A DNA stretch of 64,000 nt. It comes from CAYSSM01 sp964433905 (GTDB lineage Bacteria; Patescibacteriota; UBA1384; UBA12157; JAENIV01). Position numbers and translations under genes: made by a program. Each line of letters opens with the position of its first letter. Position 1 is the first letter of the stretch. The notes under the pieces are model-generated. The model was given only the letters and a program-made list of their open reading frames with translations, did no database searches and was not told the origin of the DNA. Below, piece after piece: positions 1-8,222 of the stretch. The stretch spans positions 62,001-126,000 of the forward strand of contig CAYSSM010000001.1 in assembly GCA_964433905.1 (NCBI GenBank), in the 5' to 3' direction.

Positions 1-1335
1 ACCAAAAAATTTTATAGCGTATGCCGTGAAGCTTCATCGCAAAAACCAATCATTATTTTAAAAGGCGGTATGACGGTAATTGGCGCAAAAGCGGCTTTTT
101 CACATACGGCGGCGATGGTCACACCTCGTCATATTATCAAAGCTGTTTTTTCGCAGTCAAATTTGATTGTTGCCAAGACGATTGAAGATTTACTCAATTT
201 AATTCAAGTTCTTTCGTGGGAACCGGCGGCAACATCAAAAAATATTGCCATTATCAGTAATGCCGGCGGACCGGCGATTCTTGCCACAGATGTTGCCAGC
301 CGGTGTGGTTTGCATCTGCCCAAACTTCATGAGGAAGTTTTAAATAATGTTTTGCCCGAAATCGCATCGAGTGATAATCCAATCGATTTAGGAGGCCAGG
401 CTTCAGCTAAAGATTATCGCAAGGCATTGGATTACTGTCTTAATAATAAAATGATTTCATCGATTGTGGGGATTCTTACTCCGCAGACTTCGACCGAAAT
501 TGAAGAAACTGCCAAAGTTTTTGCAAGTTTTAACAATGCCAAAAAACCGATTGTGGTTTCATTTTTGGGTGATAGATTGGTTGACAAAGGAATTTCTATT
601 TTAAAAGATGCCCATGTTCCTCATTTTGATACGCCGGAAGAAGCAGTAAAAGCGCTAGCCAGCTCGATTAAATATTGGAAAAAAGACAAACAAAATTATC
701 ATCTGATAGATTTTAACTCAACAAATTCTAACGCTAATTGTGATAATGTCTATGAAGTGATTGAAAATTACAATATTCCTTTTGCTGAGTTTGAAATCGT
801 CAATAATTTTGATGAGGCAATAAAAATTAGTAAAAATTTAGGTTATCCGCTGGTAGCAAAAAACATTTCTGGAAAATTTGTTCATAAACATAAAGCCGGA
901 AAGGTAGTATTAGGTATCAATGATAATCATTCATTTAAGCTGGCTTTAAAAAAAGTTAGTTTTCCAGCGCTCATTCAAAAAATGATAAATTTACCTTTCG
1001 AAGTAATTGTGGGAGTAAAACAGGATATAGATGCCGGAGCAGTTCTAACTTTTGGCTGGGGTGGTATTTATACCGAGGAAGTTTCTGACATTGCGGTGAG
1101 AATTTCTCCCTTGACTTTAAATGATTTGGACGAGATGATAAAAGAAACAAAGATTGGCCGCATTTTACATCGAGAAAATATTGATTTATCAGTATTGAAA
1201 AATATTATGATTGAACTTCTTCAGATTTCAATCGATAACCCGCGTATTTTAGAGATCGAAATTAATCCAATCAAATTATCCTTCGATAAAACAATATGCG
1301 TTGACGCGCGAATGAAAGTTTCAGAGGTTAAATGA
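1..1335 (+). CDS. Acetate/acyl-CoA ligase (ADP-forming), alpha-beta fusion, 5' truncated by window edge
   Basis: The frame is open from the first base, so the gene starts upstream; the Met codon at 70 is internal. The visible part carries the C-terminal CoA-ligase region of the alpha subunit (KGGMTVIGAKAAFSHT, then ISNAGGPAILATD and DNPIDLGG). An ATP-grasp beta-type domain follows (NIPFAEFEIV, LGYPLVAKNISG, HKHKAGKVVLGI, and EIEINPI near the end). This family converts acyl-CoA, ADP and phosphate to acid, CoA and ATP in the cytoplasm. The stop TGA overlaps the next start by 4 nt (ATGA), so it is co-translated with the oxidoreductase genes. The likely role is substrate-level ATP synthesis from the acyl-CoA they make. 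Family is sure; the acyl substrate is inference. Confidence 0.9.
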   Translation, partial: TKKFYSVCREASSQKPIIILKGGMTVIGAKAAFSHTAAMVTPRHIIKAVFSQSNLIVAKTIEDLLNLIQVLSWEPAATSKNIAIISNAGGPAILATDVASRCGLHLPKLHEEVLNNVLPEIASSDNPIDLGGQASAKDYRKALDYCLNNKMISSIVGILTPQTSTEIEETAKVFASFNNAKKPIVVSFLGDRLVDKGISILKDAHVPHFDTPEEAVKALASSIKYWKKDKQNYHLIDFNSTNSNANCDNVYEVIENYNIPFAEFEIVNNFDEAIKISKNLGYPLVAKNISGKFVHKHKAGKVVLGINDNHSFKLALKKVSFPALIQKMINLPFEVIVGVKQDIDAGAVLTFGWGGIYTEEVSDIAVRISPLTLNDLDEMIKETKIGRILHRENIDLSVLKNIMIELLQISIDNPRILEIEINPIKLSFDKTICVDARMKVSEVK

Positions 1336-2396
1336 AAGAGTTACTTACTGGCAACCAATCGGCAATCAAAGGCGCGTTAGCGGTAGGCGCAGAAATTATG
1401 ACTGGCTATCCAATTACCCCTACTACGGAAATGCTGGAATATTGGGCCGAAGAGGCAAATAAGAATCCTGCTTTAAAATTTTTACAGTCAGAAGATGAGA
1501 TGGCGGCCGGTTTTGCCATGATTGGCGCGATTTTAGCCGGTAAAAAAGCATTTTCTGCCACCGCCGGTCCCGGCAACATTTTGATGCAGGATGCTTTTGC
1601 GATGGCGGAAAACATGAGACTTCCGACAGTGGCTTTTATTAATCAAAGAGGAGGTCCTTCGACAGGTACGGTTATTTATTCTCAACAAGAGCTTAATTTA
1701 ACTTGTTTTGGCGGCAATGGCGAAGGCTTGCGGATTGTTTATTCTTGTGCGGGCGTGCAAGATATGTATGACTATGCGATTAAAGCATTTAACACGGCTT
1801 GGAGATACCGTTTCCCGACCTTTATGCTCTCCGATGGCTATCAGGGAAAAATGAAAACTGAAATTGAAACCTATTCTTTGCAAGAAAAACAAATTGAAAA
1901 TATTCCCGCCTATCCATATTTATTAAATCCGGCCAATAAAGAAACGGTTAATTTACGCAATACTTACAATTTAGAAAAAGATTTAAACTATTTAATAGAG
2001 GAGCATAAAAAAGCTTTTGATGAAATTGTACCTGAAATTATTGAATTTGAAGATCTTCATACTTTGGATGCTGAGATAGTTATTTTTGCTCACGGAATAA
2101 TTGCATCAGCCTCAAAACAAGCAATTGACAGCATGCGATCTATGGGGGTTAAAGTAGGCTTATTTAGGCCTATCACTTTAAATCCATTTCCGAAAGATAA
2201 TGCCATATCAATTGCCAAGAATAAGCGATTGATATTAGTTATTGAGTCTTCTTTAGGTCAGTTCGAAAGAGTTGTCAAAGAAAATTTGTACGGTTTGCAA
2301 ACTAAGATTATTGGTCTAAAAAAACCGGCGCTTGGCATATCACCGGAAGAAATTATCTCTAAAGTAAATGATATTTTGAAGGAGCAGAATGGCTGA
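1332..2396 (+). CDS. korA: 2-oxoacid:ferredoxin oxidoreductase, alpha subunit
   Basis: The 354-residue product has the pyrimidine-binding alpha-subunit signature near the N-terminus (LLTGNQSAIKGAL, then GYPITPTTEML), followed by SEDEMAAGFAMIGA and TAGPGNILMQDA. With the beta subunit it forms the thiamine-diphosphate site that oxidatively decarboxylates a 2-oxoacid to acyl-CoA while reducing ferredoxin. It overlaps the synthetase stop by 4 nt and the beta gene by 8 nt, so the four genes form one translationally coupled operon. The family covers 2-oxoglutarate, 2-oxoisovalerate and related acids, and the symbol is only a family label. The beta-subunit motifs lean towards the branched-chain (VOR) type. 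Confidence 0.9.
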   Translation: MKELLTGNQSAIKGALAVGAEIMTGYPITPTTEMLEYWAEEANKNPALKFLQSEDEMAAGFAMIGAILAGKKAFSATAGPGNILMQDAFAMAENMRLPTVAFINQRGGPSTGTVIYSQQELNLTCFGGNGEGLRIVYSCAGVQDMYDYAIKAFNTAWRYRFPTFMLSDGYQGKMKTEIETYSLQEKQIENIPAYPYLLNPANKETVNLRNTYNLEKDLNYLIEEHKKAFDEIVPEIIEFEDLHTLDAEIVIFAHGIIASASKQAIDSMRSMGVKVGLFRPITLNPFPKDNAISIAKNKRLILVIESSLGQFERVVKENLYGLQTKIIGLKKPALGISPEEIISKVNDILKEQNG

Positions 2397-3117
2397 AGCG
2401 GCATTTCCCAAAGTTTGGAAAAAAAGTTCCAAACCACATAAATTTTGTCCCGGATGTGGTCAGGCATTAGCTTTAAAAATATTGGGCTATGCTATTGATG
2501 AACTCGGAATTCAAAATAAAATGGTTTACGGCTGTGATATTGGCTGCTCACTGCTTACATGGGACATGTTCGATGTTGATACGGTTCAAACGCATCATGG
2601 CAGAGTTTTGCCAACCATGGTTGGTTTTAAATTAGCAAAACCTGAAGCGATTGTAATCGCTTTTATGGGAGATGGTGGCGGCTATGCAATTGGCGCGCAA
2701 CACTTAATAAATTCGGCAATGCGTAATGACAAAGTAACTGTAATTTTAATTAACAATGCCAATTATGCGATGACGGGTGGGCAGATGGCGCCGACAACAT
2801 TAATAGCTGAAAAAACTACCACAACACCGCTGGGAAGAAAAATAGAAAATTATGGTGGCCCGATTCATGGACCGGAAATGCTTTCCAAAATTGTTTCTGA
2901 CGATGCCTATTTGGCTCGAACAATCTCAACCAATATTGAAGATTGCAAAGAAAAAATAAAAAAGGCTTTTCAAAATCAAATTGACAGCCATGGCTTTAGT
3001 TTTGTAGAGATTTTATCAATGTGTCCGGTCAATTGGCACACGAATACGCAGGAATCCTTAGATTTTTGTGAAAAAGAAATGGTTAAAATATTTCCGTTGG
3101 GAGAATTTAATGATTAA
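2389..3117 (+). CDS. korB: 2-oxoacid:ferredoxin oxidoreductase, beta subunit (TPP-binding)
   Basis: The 242-residue TPP-binding subunit has a CPGCG zinc/cluster motif at about residues 22-26 and GDGG at about 95-98. An NNANYAMTGGQMAPTT block follows, and CPVNWH lies near the C-terminus. GDGG with the Asn residues coordinates the Mg-diphosphate of thiamine. The MTGGQMAPTT and CPVNW-type ending is typical of 2-ketoisovalerate-type enzymes, so branched-chain 2-oxoacids from amino acids are the likely substrates (inference). GAAGGAG precedes the ATG inside the end of korA. The gene overlaps korA by 8 nt and the next gene by 8 nt. Confidence 0.9.
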   Translation: MAEAAFPKVWKKSSKPHKFCPGCGQALALKILGYAIDELGIQNKMVYGCDIGCSLLTWDMFDVDTVQTHHGRVLPTMVGFKLAKPEAIVIAFMGDGGGYAIGAQHLINSAMRNDKVTVILINNANYAMTGGQMAPTTLIAEKTTTTPLGRKIENYGGPIHGPEMLSKIVSDDAYLARTISTNIEDCKEKIKKAFQNQIDSHGFSFVEILSMCPVNWHTNTQESLDFCEKEMVKIFPLGEFND

Positions 3118-3937
3118 TATTCTAGTTGCTGGCGAAGGCGGTCAAGGCGTTCAATCAATCGCTAAAATCATAAATACTTCAGTAGATGAGTCTTCTAAAG
3201 AAAGTTGCTACCTGCCAAGCTTTGGGGTAGAACAGCGTGGTGGTGTTTCTTTAGCTTTTTTAAGAATAGATGCTAAAAAAATACTATATCCGCGTTTTGA
3301 TAAAGCAGACATTATCGCAGCTTTATGCAGCCGATCGATCGATTCAATCAAAGACTATATCAAAGATGATACTTTTTTGATATACGACGGCTCAATTGTG
3401 GAAAATAGCGTTTTAGATCAAATTAAACCTAAAGTTAAAAAATATATAAATATTCTTGCCAATAATATCGCCATAAAAAAATATTCCGTTAAGTCAGCTA
3501 ACATGTTGATGTTGGGCGGGGTTGTGGCGCAATTGATAGATGTTAACCTATCGATTATCGAAAACAATATTAAGAATGAATTCAAAGATAAAATCGCTGA
3601 AAATCCCGAGATTGGGACTATGAATATTAACGCTTTTCACGAAGGACTAAATATTGCCAAAAGTTTTGACCAAAGTAGCGAAGAATTGGTCGGTAAGCCA
3701 GCGCACGAAATAAAAACGGAATACAAAGATGATAAGAAAAGTTGGATTCGTTTTCCCGAATATTGCAAAGGCTGCGGCCTTTGTCTTGTAAGATGTCCTG
3801 TTCAAGCGCTTCATTTTTCAAAAGAAGTCGGATTTTTAGGTAATCCTTTGCCCGAAATTGATATTGATAAATGTATTACTTGCGGTCAATGTGAACAAAT
3901 CTGTCCAGACGGAGCAATAAAAGTTGAAAAAAGTTAA
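3110..3937 (+). CDS. 2-oxoacid:ferredoxin oxidoreductase, fused gamma-delta subunit with two 4Fe-4S clusters
   Basis: I take the start at 3110 (MINILVAGEGGQGVQS), preceded by GGGAG, rather than the longer frame at 3068, which would overlap korB by 50 nt and adds a non-homologous stretch. Residues 1 to about 185 are the gamma domain (GEGGQGVQS; SFGVEQRGGVS). The C-terminus is a bacterial ferredoxin domain with CKGCGLCLVRCP and CITCGQCEQICP, two classic 4Fe-4S ligand sets that carry electrons from the TPP site to external ferredoxin. Gamma and delta are separate genes in many archaeal enzymes and are fused here. It is the last gene of the operon; a REP repeat follows 11 nt after the stop. Confidence 0.9.
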   Translation: MINILVAGEGGQGVQSIAKIINTSVDESSKESCYLPSFGVEQRGGVSLAFLRIDAKKILYPRFDKADIIAALCSRSIDSIKDYIKDDTFLIYDGSIVENSVLDQIKPKVKKYINILANNIAIKKYSVKSANMLMLGGVVAQLIDVNLSIIENNIKNEFKDKIAENPEIGTMNINAFHEGLNIAKSFDQSSEELVGKPAHEIKTEYKDDKKSWIRFPEYCKGCGLCLVRCPVQALHFSKEVGFLGNPLPEIDIDKCITCGQCEQICPDGAIKVEKS

Positions 3938-3947
3938 CAAATTATGC

Positions 3948-3990
3948 CACATCTGACAATACACATCGCAAGTGAATTAGCGGATGTGTC
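3948..3990 (+). repeat. REP-like palindromic repeat, copy 1 (3' of RAYT)
   Basis: CACATC boxes lie at 3948 and 3962, 14 bp apart. The second opens a hairpin, ACACATC...GC with GCGGATGTGT, around the loop AAGTGAATTA. The same architecture recurs at 4678 and 37510. It lies between the end of the oxidoreductase operon and the stop of the RAYT gene, as expected of a REP element handled by that transposase. Confidence 0.75.
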
Positions 3991-3995
3991 TTAAA

Positions 3996-4643
3996 TTATT
4001 CATGTAAAAGATCTTTGATTCTTGTTAAATCTCGTGCGTAACTGGCATAATCTTCAACAAATTCCCGATAATTTTTAGGTGACCCTATTATTTTTAAAAT
4101 AAAACCGGAATGGCAAAGCCGATCATTGGTATTGTTTAGGTAATGATGATATGAAGACCAACTATAAGAAGAGCTGTCATTGCAAATACCAGAGGTATAA
4201 GGATTAAGGTGAAGATATCGAGACAAGTGTATCAATTGTTCGTCAGATTCTATCATAACGACTCGAAACCGTCCTTGGGTTAAAGTTCCCACTCTATCGT
4301 TCTTTTCATTATAATATCTTGTGTAACTATCCAAAGACCGTCGCATGAAAATACTAATTCCATTATCAACAATCTGACGAAGAAGCAAATGAAAATGATT
4401 GGGCATCAGACAATAAGCATATATCTCCACTAGTGGTTTTTGAGGTTCTATTCTAAGAATTTTATCTATCTCCGTCTTATCAATTTTTGAGAGCCTAAGT
4501 TTATCTTTATTTTCAAGATAAAAACTGAAGGTTTTGAGTAGTCTTAAGTAGTCAAAATCGAAATCAAAAAGATTTTGTTTAGCGACTCCCCTATTATAGA
4601 CATGATAAAGGTGGTCATTGGCATACACGGGTTTAACATACAT
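3996..4643 (-). mobile_element. REP-associated tyrosine transposase (RAYT, Y1_Tnp family)
   Basis: The 215-residue protein opens with VYNRGVAKQNLF and has YAYCLMPNHFHLLLRQ with the HUH-type metal ligands at H83-F-H85. SLDSYTRYYN follows and holds the candidate nucleophilic Tyr (Y107, Y110 or Y111). GRF and YLHLNP motifs complete the Y1 transposase pattern. RAYTs are IS200/IS605-like single-strand DNA transesterases that are domesticated to move or maintain REP hairpins. REP-like repeats lie on both sides (3948 and 4678) and a third copy lies at 37510. There is no clear Shine-Dalgarno; TATATT lies 12 nt before the ATG, so the message may have almost no leader. No terminal repeats typical of a full insertion sequence are visible. 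Confidence 0.88.
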
Positions 4644-4677
4644 AAGTTTAATATATCATTTATCTTTAGTTTTTGTC

Positions 4678-4721
4678 CACATCGTTAAAGACACATCGCA
4701 AGTGTTTAAGCGGTAGTATCC
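4678..4721 (+). repeat. REP-like palindromic repeat, copy 2 (5' of RAYT)
   Basis: CACATCGTTAAAG is followed by ACACATCGCAAGTG and TTTAAGCGG. The two CACATC boxes are 14 bp apart, as in copies 1 and 3, and in the same orientation. The right arm is decayed (GCGGTAGTAT instead of GCGGATGTGT), so this copy pairs less well. Confidence 0.7.
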
Positions 4722-4741
4722 AAGAAAAAACGCTTAGATAT

Positions 4742-4771
4742 TTGAAAAAGGTGGTAAAAATATGATATATT
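4742..4771 (+). promoter_or_regulatory. Sigma70-type promoter for tRNA-Ala and leuS
   Basis: TTGAAA at 4742-4747, an 18-bp spacer and TATATT at 4766-4771. It lies about 50 bp before the tRNA, the first gene of a plus-strand run. Confidence 0.5.
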
Positions 4772-4819
4772 AAATTAGAATTGGAAGAATAAATTCATTT
4801 AGATAGAATTAAAATTTAA

Positions 4820-4891
4820 GGGCCTGTAGCTTAGAGGAAAAGCGTTAGTATGGCATACTAAAGATCGCGAGTTCGAGTCTCGCCAGGTCCA
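4820..4891 (+). tRNA. tRNA-Ala (anticodon GGC)
   Basis: A complete 72-nt cloverleaf. The acceptor GGGCCTG pairs with CAGGTCC and includes the G3:U70 wobble that identifies alanine tRNAs. The D arm is GCTT/AAGC. The anticodon stem TTAGT/ACTAA encloses the loop ATGGCAT, giving anticodon GGC. The variable loop is AGATC and the T arm is GCGAG-TTCGAGT-CTCGC. The discriminator is A. CCA is not encoded and must be added by a nucleotidyltransferase. Confidence 0.95.
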
Positions 4892-4908
4892 AAAATAAAC
4901 AATAGAAT

Positions 4909-4975
4909 GACTCGCATTTGCGGGAAGGTCCGAGATAGTTGCCTAAAGGCGAGTCCCCGACGGTCCACCAACTAT
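4909..4975 (+). promoter_or_regulatory. Candidate structured leader of leuS with interlocking stems
   Basis: This GC-rich 67-nt stretch lies between the tRNA and the leuS ATG. GACTCGC (4909-4915) pairs perfectly with GCGAGTC (4949-4955). ATAGTTG (4935-4941) pairs perfectly with CAACTAT (4969-4975), which ends one base before the start codon. The stems interlock, so they form a pseudoknot or exclude each other. The second stem would bury the translation start, and no ordinary Shine-Dalgarno is visible. I do not recognise a known riboswitch or T-box; the function is unknown. Confidence 0.45.
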
Positions 4976-4976
4976 T

Positions 4977-7484
4977 ATGGAAAAATACGTTTTTAAATTA
5001 ATTGAAAAAAAGTGGCAGAAGATATGGGAAGAAGAAAGCTACGGTAAAGCCGAGGATTTTTCAAAAAAACCAAAGCACTATCATTTGGTTGAGTTTCCCT
5101 ATCCTTCAGGTGAAGGACTCCACATCGGCCACTGCATGAGCTATGGCGCGTCCGATGCTTATTGCCGAATGAAACGGATGCAGGGTTTTGAAGTAATGTT
5201 TCCAATGGGCTGGGATGCTTTTGGGCTACCGACAGAAAATTTTGCCATTAAAAACAAAGTTAAACCTCAAGATGCAACTAAGAAAAATATTGATAATTAC
5301 CGCCGTCAGATGAAATCTCTCGGTTATTCGTTTGACTGGTCTCGCGAAGTAAACACAACAGACCCTACTTATTACAAATGGACTCAATGGATTTTCCTGC
5401 AATTTTACAAACACGGAATTGTTGACGGAAAACTTATCGAAGTATTGGATGATGATACTGAAACACCTCGCCTTGCCTATCAAGCTGAAATGCCGGTTAA
5501 TTGGTGTCCTTCATGTAAAATAAATCTTGCCAATGAAGAAGTTGTGGGCGGCGGCTGTGAACGCTGCGGGACGCCGACAATTAAAAAAATGCAAAAACAA
5601 TGGATGCTCCGAATCACCTCGTACGCCGATAGATTGATAACTGACTTAGATAAAGTTGATTATTTGGATAAAATTAAAACCCAGCAATTAAATTGGATCG
5701 GAAAATCTGAAGGCGCGAATATAAAATTCGAAATCCGAAGTTCGAAATCCGAAACAAATTCTAAATCACAAATTATAAATTCAAAACAATATATAGATGT
5801 TTTCACAACGAGGGCAGATACTTTGTTTGGGTGTACTTATGTTGTGTTAGCGCCAGAACATCCATTGATAAACAAAATTAAAAATAAAATATCAAATATT
5901 AAAGAGGTTGAAGAATACATTGATAAAGCGACAAGGAAATCAGATTTGGAACGGGCGGAAATTGAAAAAGAAAAAACCGGCGTTGAGCTAAAAGGGATCT
6001 CGACCACAAATCCAATCAACAATGAGAAAATTCCAGTTTGGATTGCTGATTATGTTCTACTAACATACGGAACGGGCGCCGTCATGGCAGTCCCCGCTCA
6101 TGACCAACGCGATTTCGAATTTGCTAAAAAATATGAGATTAGGATTAAAATGGTGATTTGTCCTAACTATCCGAATCCTGTTTGTCCAGTTCTTGAGAAA
6201 GCTTTTGAAGATTACGGTCATTTAGTTGATTCTGGAGAATTCGACGGTTTCACATCCAAGGATGCGCAAAAGAAAATTACAGAAAAACTAAAAGAAATCG
6301 GGGCTGGAGATTTTGGCATTAATTACAAATTGCGTGATTGGATTTTTTCTCGTCAGCATTATTGGGGTGAGCCGATTCCGATTGTCCATTGTGAAAAATG
6401 TGGCGTTGTTGCTTTGGACGAAAAGGATCTACCACTTAAATTACCAGAAATTGAACATTACGAACCAACCGATACTGGTGAATCCCCACTGGCAAAAATA
6501 TCAGAATGGGTAAATACAAAATGTCCGGGTTGTGATGGCGAAGCCAAGCGTGAAACCGACACAATGCCTAATTGGGCCGGTTCTTCATGGTACTATTTAA
6601 GATATTGTGATCCAAAAAATACCAACTCTCTTGCGGATCAAAAAATATTGGATTTTTGGATGCCAGTTGATTTATACAATGGCGGCGTCGAACATACCAC
6701 TTTGCATTTACTTTACTCACGGTTCTGGCACAAGTTTTTGTACGATCTAAAAGTTGTCCCAGGTGCAGAGCCATATCAAAAACGAATAACCCACGGATTA
6801 ATTTTGGGAAATGATAATCAAAAGATGAGCAAATCACGTGGCAATGTTATTAATCCGGATTCAATTGTTGAAAAATTTGGAGCAGATACTCTACGCGCCT
6901 ATATTATGTTTATCGGGCCTTACGACAAGGAATCTGCTTGGAATATGGCTGGGGTTCTGGGTGTTTTTCGATTTCTGAATCGTGTTTGGAAAAATTCAAA
7001 AAAAATTAATGATTCTGATTCGGAAAAAATGCACTATAAAATGAATCAAACAATCGATGGTGTTAGTAAAGATCTTGAATCGTTCAGTTTTAACACGGTG
7101 ATTTCTAAATTAATGGAATTAAATAATGCTATCGAGAAAGAAAATATATCAAAAGAATCATTTAGTACATTTTTGAAATTGCTATTTCCTGCCTGTCCGC
7201 ATATTGCTGAAGAACTGTGGGAGAAGTTGGGTTTTGATGAAAAAATCAAAAATCAAGAGTGGCCAAAAGCGGATAAAAATTATTTGGTTGAAAAAGAGGT
7301 AAATATTGCCATTCAGATTAATGGTAAGACCAAAGGCTTAATAAAAGTTGCTCCTAGCGCCCCTCAAAGTCAAGTTGAAGAAGGTGCAAAAAAAGATAAA
7401 CGATTGCAAGAAATACTAGAAGATAAATCGGTAAAAAAAATTATTTATGTTGCTGGACGGATTATCAATTTTGTGGTAGAATAA
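4977..7484 (+). CDS. leuS: Leucyl-tRNA synthetase
   Basis: An 835-residue class Ia synthetase that charges tRNA-Leu. It has PYPSGEGLHIGH with HIGH at 49-52, a zinc-binding pair (CPSC...CERC), and the CP1 editing domain (VFTTRADTLFG; GTGAVMAVPAHDQRDFEFA). KMSKS is at 616-620 and a C-terminal anticodon-binding domain follows. Residues about 252-270, at the entry to the editing domain, are a low-complexity insert. It is encoded by near-tandem copies of TTCGAAATCCGAA, a type of sequence more usual between genes. The start at 4977 fits the family N-terminus. Confidence 0.97.
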   Translation: MEKYVFKLIEKKWQKIWEEESYGKAEDFSKKPKHYHLVEFPYPSGEGLHIGHCMSYGASDAYCRMKRMQGFEVMFPMGWDAFGLPTENFAIKNKVKPQDATKKNIDNYRRQMKSLGYSFDWSREVNTTDPTYYKWTQWIFLQFYKHGIVDGKLIEVLDDDTETPRLAYQAEMPVNWCPSCKINLANEEVVGGGCERCGTPTIKKMQKQWMLRITSYADRLITDLDKVDYLDKIKTQQLNWIGKSEGANIKFEIRSSKSETNSKSQIINSKQYIDVFTTRADTLFGCTYVVLAPEHPLINKIKNKISNIKEVEEYIDKATRKSDLERAEIEKEKTGVELKGISTTNPINNEKIPVWIADYVLLTYGTGAVMAVPAHDQRDFEFAKKYEIRIKMVICPNYPNPVCPVLEKAFEDYGHLVDSGEFDGFTSKDAQKKITEKLKEIGAGDFGINYKLRDWIFSRQHYWGEPIPIVHCEKCGVVALDEKDLPLKLPEIEHYEPTDTGESPLAKISEWVNTKCPGCDGEAKRETDTMPNWAGSSWYYLRYCDPKNTNSLADQKILDFWMPVDLYNGGVEHTTLHLLYSRFWHKFLYDLKVVPGAEPYQKRITHGLILGNDNQKMSKSRGNVINPDSIVEKFGADTLRAYIMFIGPYDKESAWNMAGVLGVFRFLNRVWKNSKKINDSDSEKMHYKMNQTIDGVSKDLESFSFNTVISKLMELNNAIEKENISKESFSTFLKLLFPACPHIAEELWEKLGFDEKIKNQEWPKADKNYLVEKEVNIAIQINGKTKGLIKVAPSAPQSQVEEGAKKDKRLQEILEDKSVKKIIYVAGRIINFVVE

Positions 7485-7545
7485 ATAAAGTGATACGAAA
7501 TACAAAACACATACTAAAATACGAAAAAAAATAAGAGAGGATTTT

Positions 7546-7779
7546 ATGGCAGAGCCAAAGAAAAGACTAACATCGAGCCGCTCAGGCAATAGAAGATCGC
7601 ATCTTCAACTTAAAAAACAAACTTTATCAAACTGTCCAAAATGCAAAAATGCAAACTTGCCACATCTTGTTTGTCCTACATGCGGTTTTTACAATGGCAA
7701 TGATGTCCTAAGATTAGAAGAAAAAGCCAAAGCTAAAGATCAAAGACGCAAAGAGCAGGAAAAAGAACTGGAGAAATAA
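7546..7779 (+). CDS. rpmF: Ribosomal protein L32
   Basis: The 77-residue product opens with MAEPKKRLTSSRSGNRRSH and has a four-Cys zinc site (C30, C33, C43, C46), the C+ form of L32. A Lys/Glu-rich tail makes it longer than the usual 55-60 residues. AGAGAGG precedes the ATG. The stop overlaps the nusB start by 1 nt (TAATG), so the two are coupled. Confidence 0.93.
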   Translation: MAEPKKRLTSSRSGNRRSHLQLKKQTLSNCPKCKNANLPHLVCPTCGFYNGNDVLRLEEKAKAKDQRRKEQEKELEK

Positions 7780-8222
7780 TGAATAGGCATCTTTCGAGAG
7801 TTATTATTATGCAGACTTTATACGAATGGGACTTTCGACCAGATTCTGATATTTCAGAAATAAAACAAAGAAACATAGATAACTATCAAGAAGATGCTGA
7901 TAACAAATTCATTGACAATACTATCAACGGTATTATCAAAAATCAAAAGACGATCGATGACGAAATTACAAAAGCAGCCCCGGAATGGCCGTTAGAGCAA
8001 ATTTCTTCAATCGATAAAACAATTTTACGGATCGCCATTTTTGAATTATTAAAATCCGATGAAGTTCCACCCAAAGTAGCTATTAATGAAGCGGTAGAAT
8101 TAGGAAAAACTTTTGGCGGTCAGAACTCTTCCAAATTTATTAATGGGGTTTTAGGAACTGTTTATCGTAGCTCATCAAAATATAATCCCAAAGACGACAA
8201 AAAGGAGAATAAGGATGAGTAA
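7779..8222 (+). CDS. nusB: Transcription antitermination factor NusB
   Basis: A 147-residue all-helical RNA-binding protein that acts with NusE (S10) in rRNA antitermination. Family motifs are RVIIMQTLYEWDF at the N-terminus, SIDKTILRIAIFELL in the middle and VAINEAVELGKTFGGQNSSKFINGVLG at the C-terminus. It sits between rpmF (1-nt overlap) and rnc (8-nt overlap). Confidence 0.93.
   Translation: MNRHLSRVIIMQTLYEWDFRPDSDISEIKQRNIDNYQEDADNKFIDNTINGIIKNQKTIDDEITKAAPEWPLEQISSIDKTILRIAIFELLKSDEVPPKVAINEAVELGKTFGGQNSSKFINGVLGTVYRSSSKYNPKDDKKENKDE

Noticed and set aside
4909..4970. Second tRNA ending in ACCA after tRNA-Ala
   Set aside because: No T arm, anticodon arm or acceptor pairing can be drawn; treated instead as a structured leuS leader.
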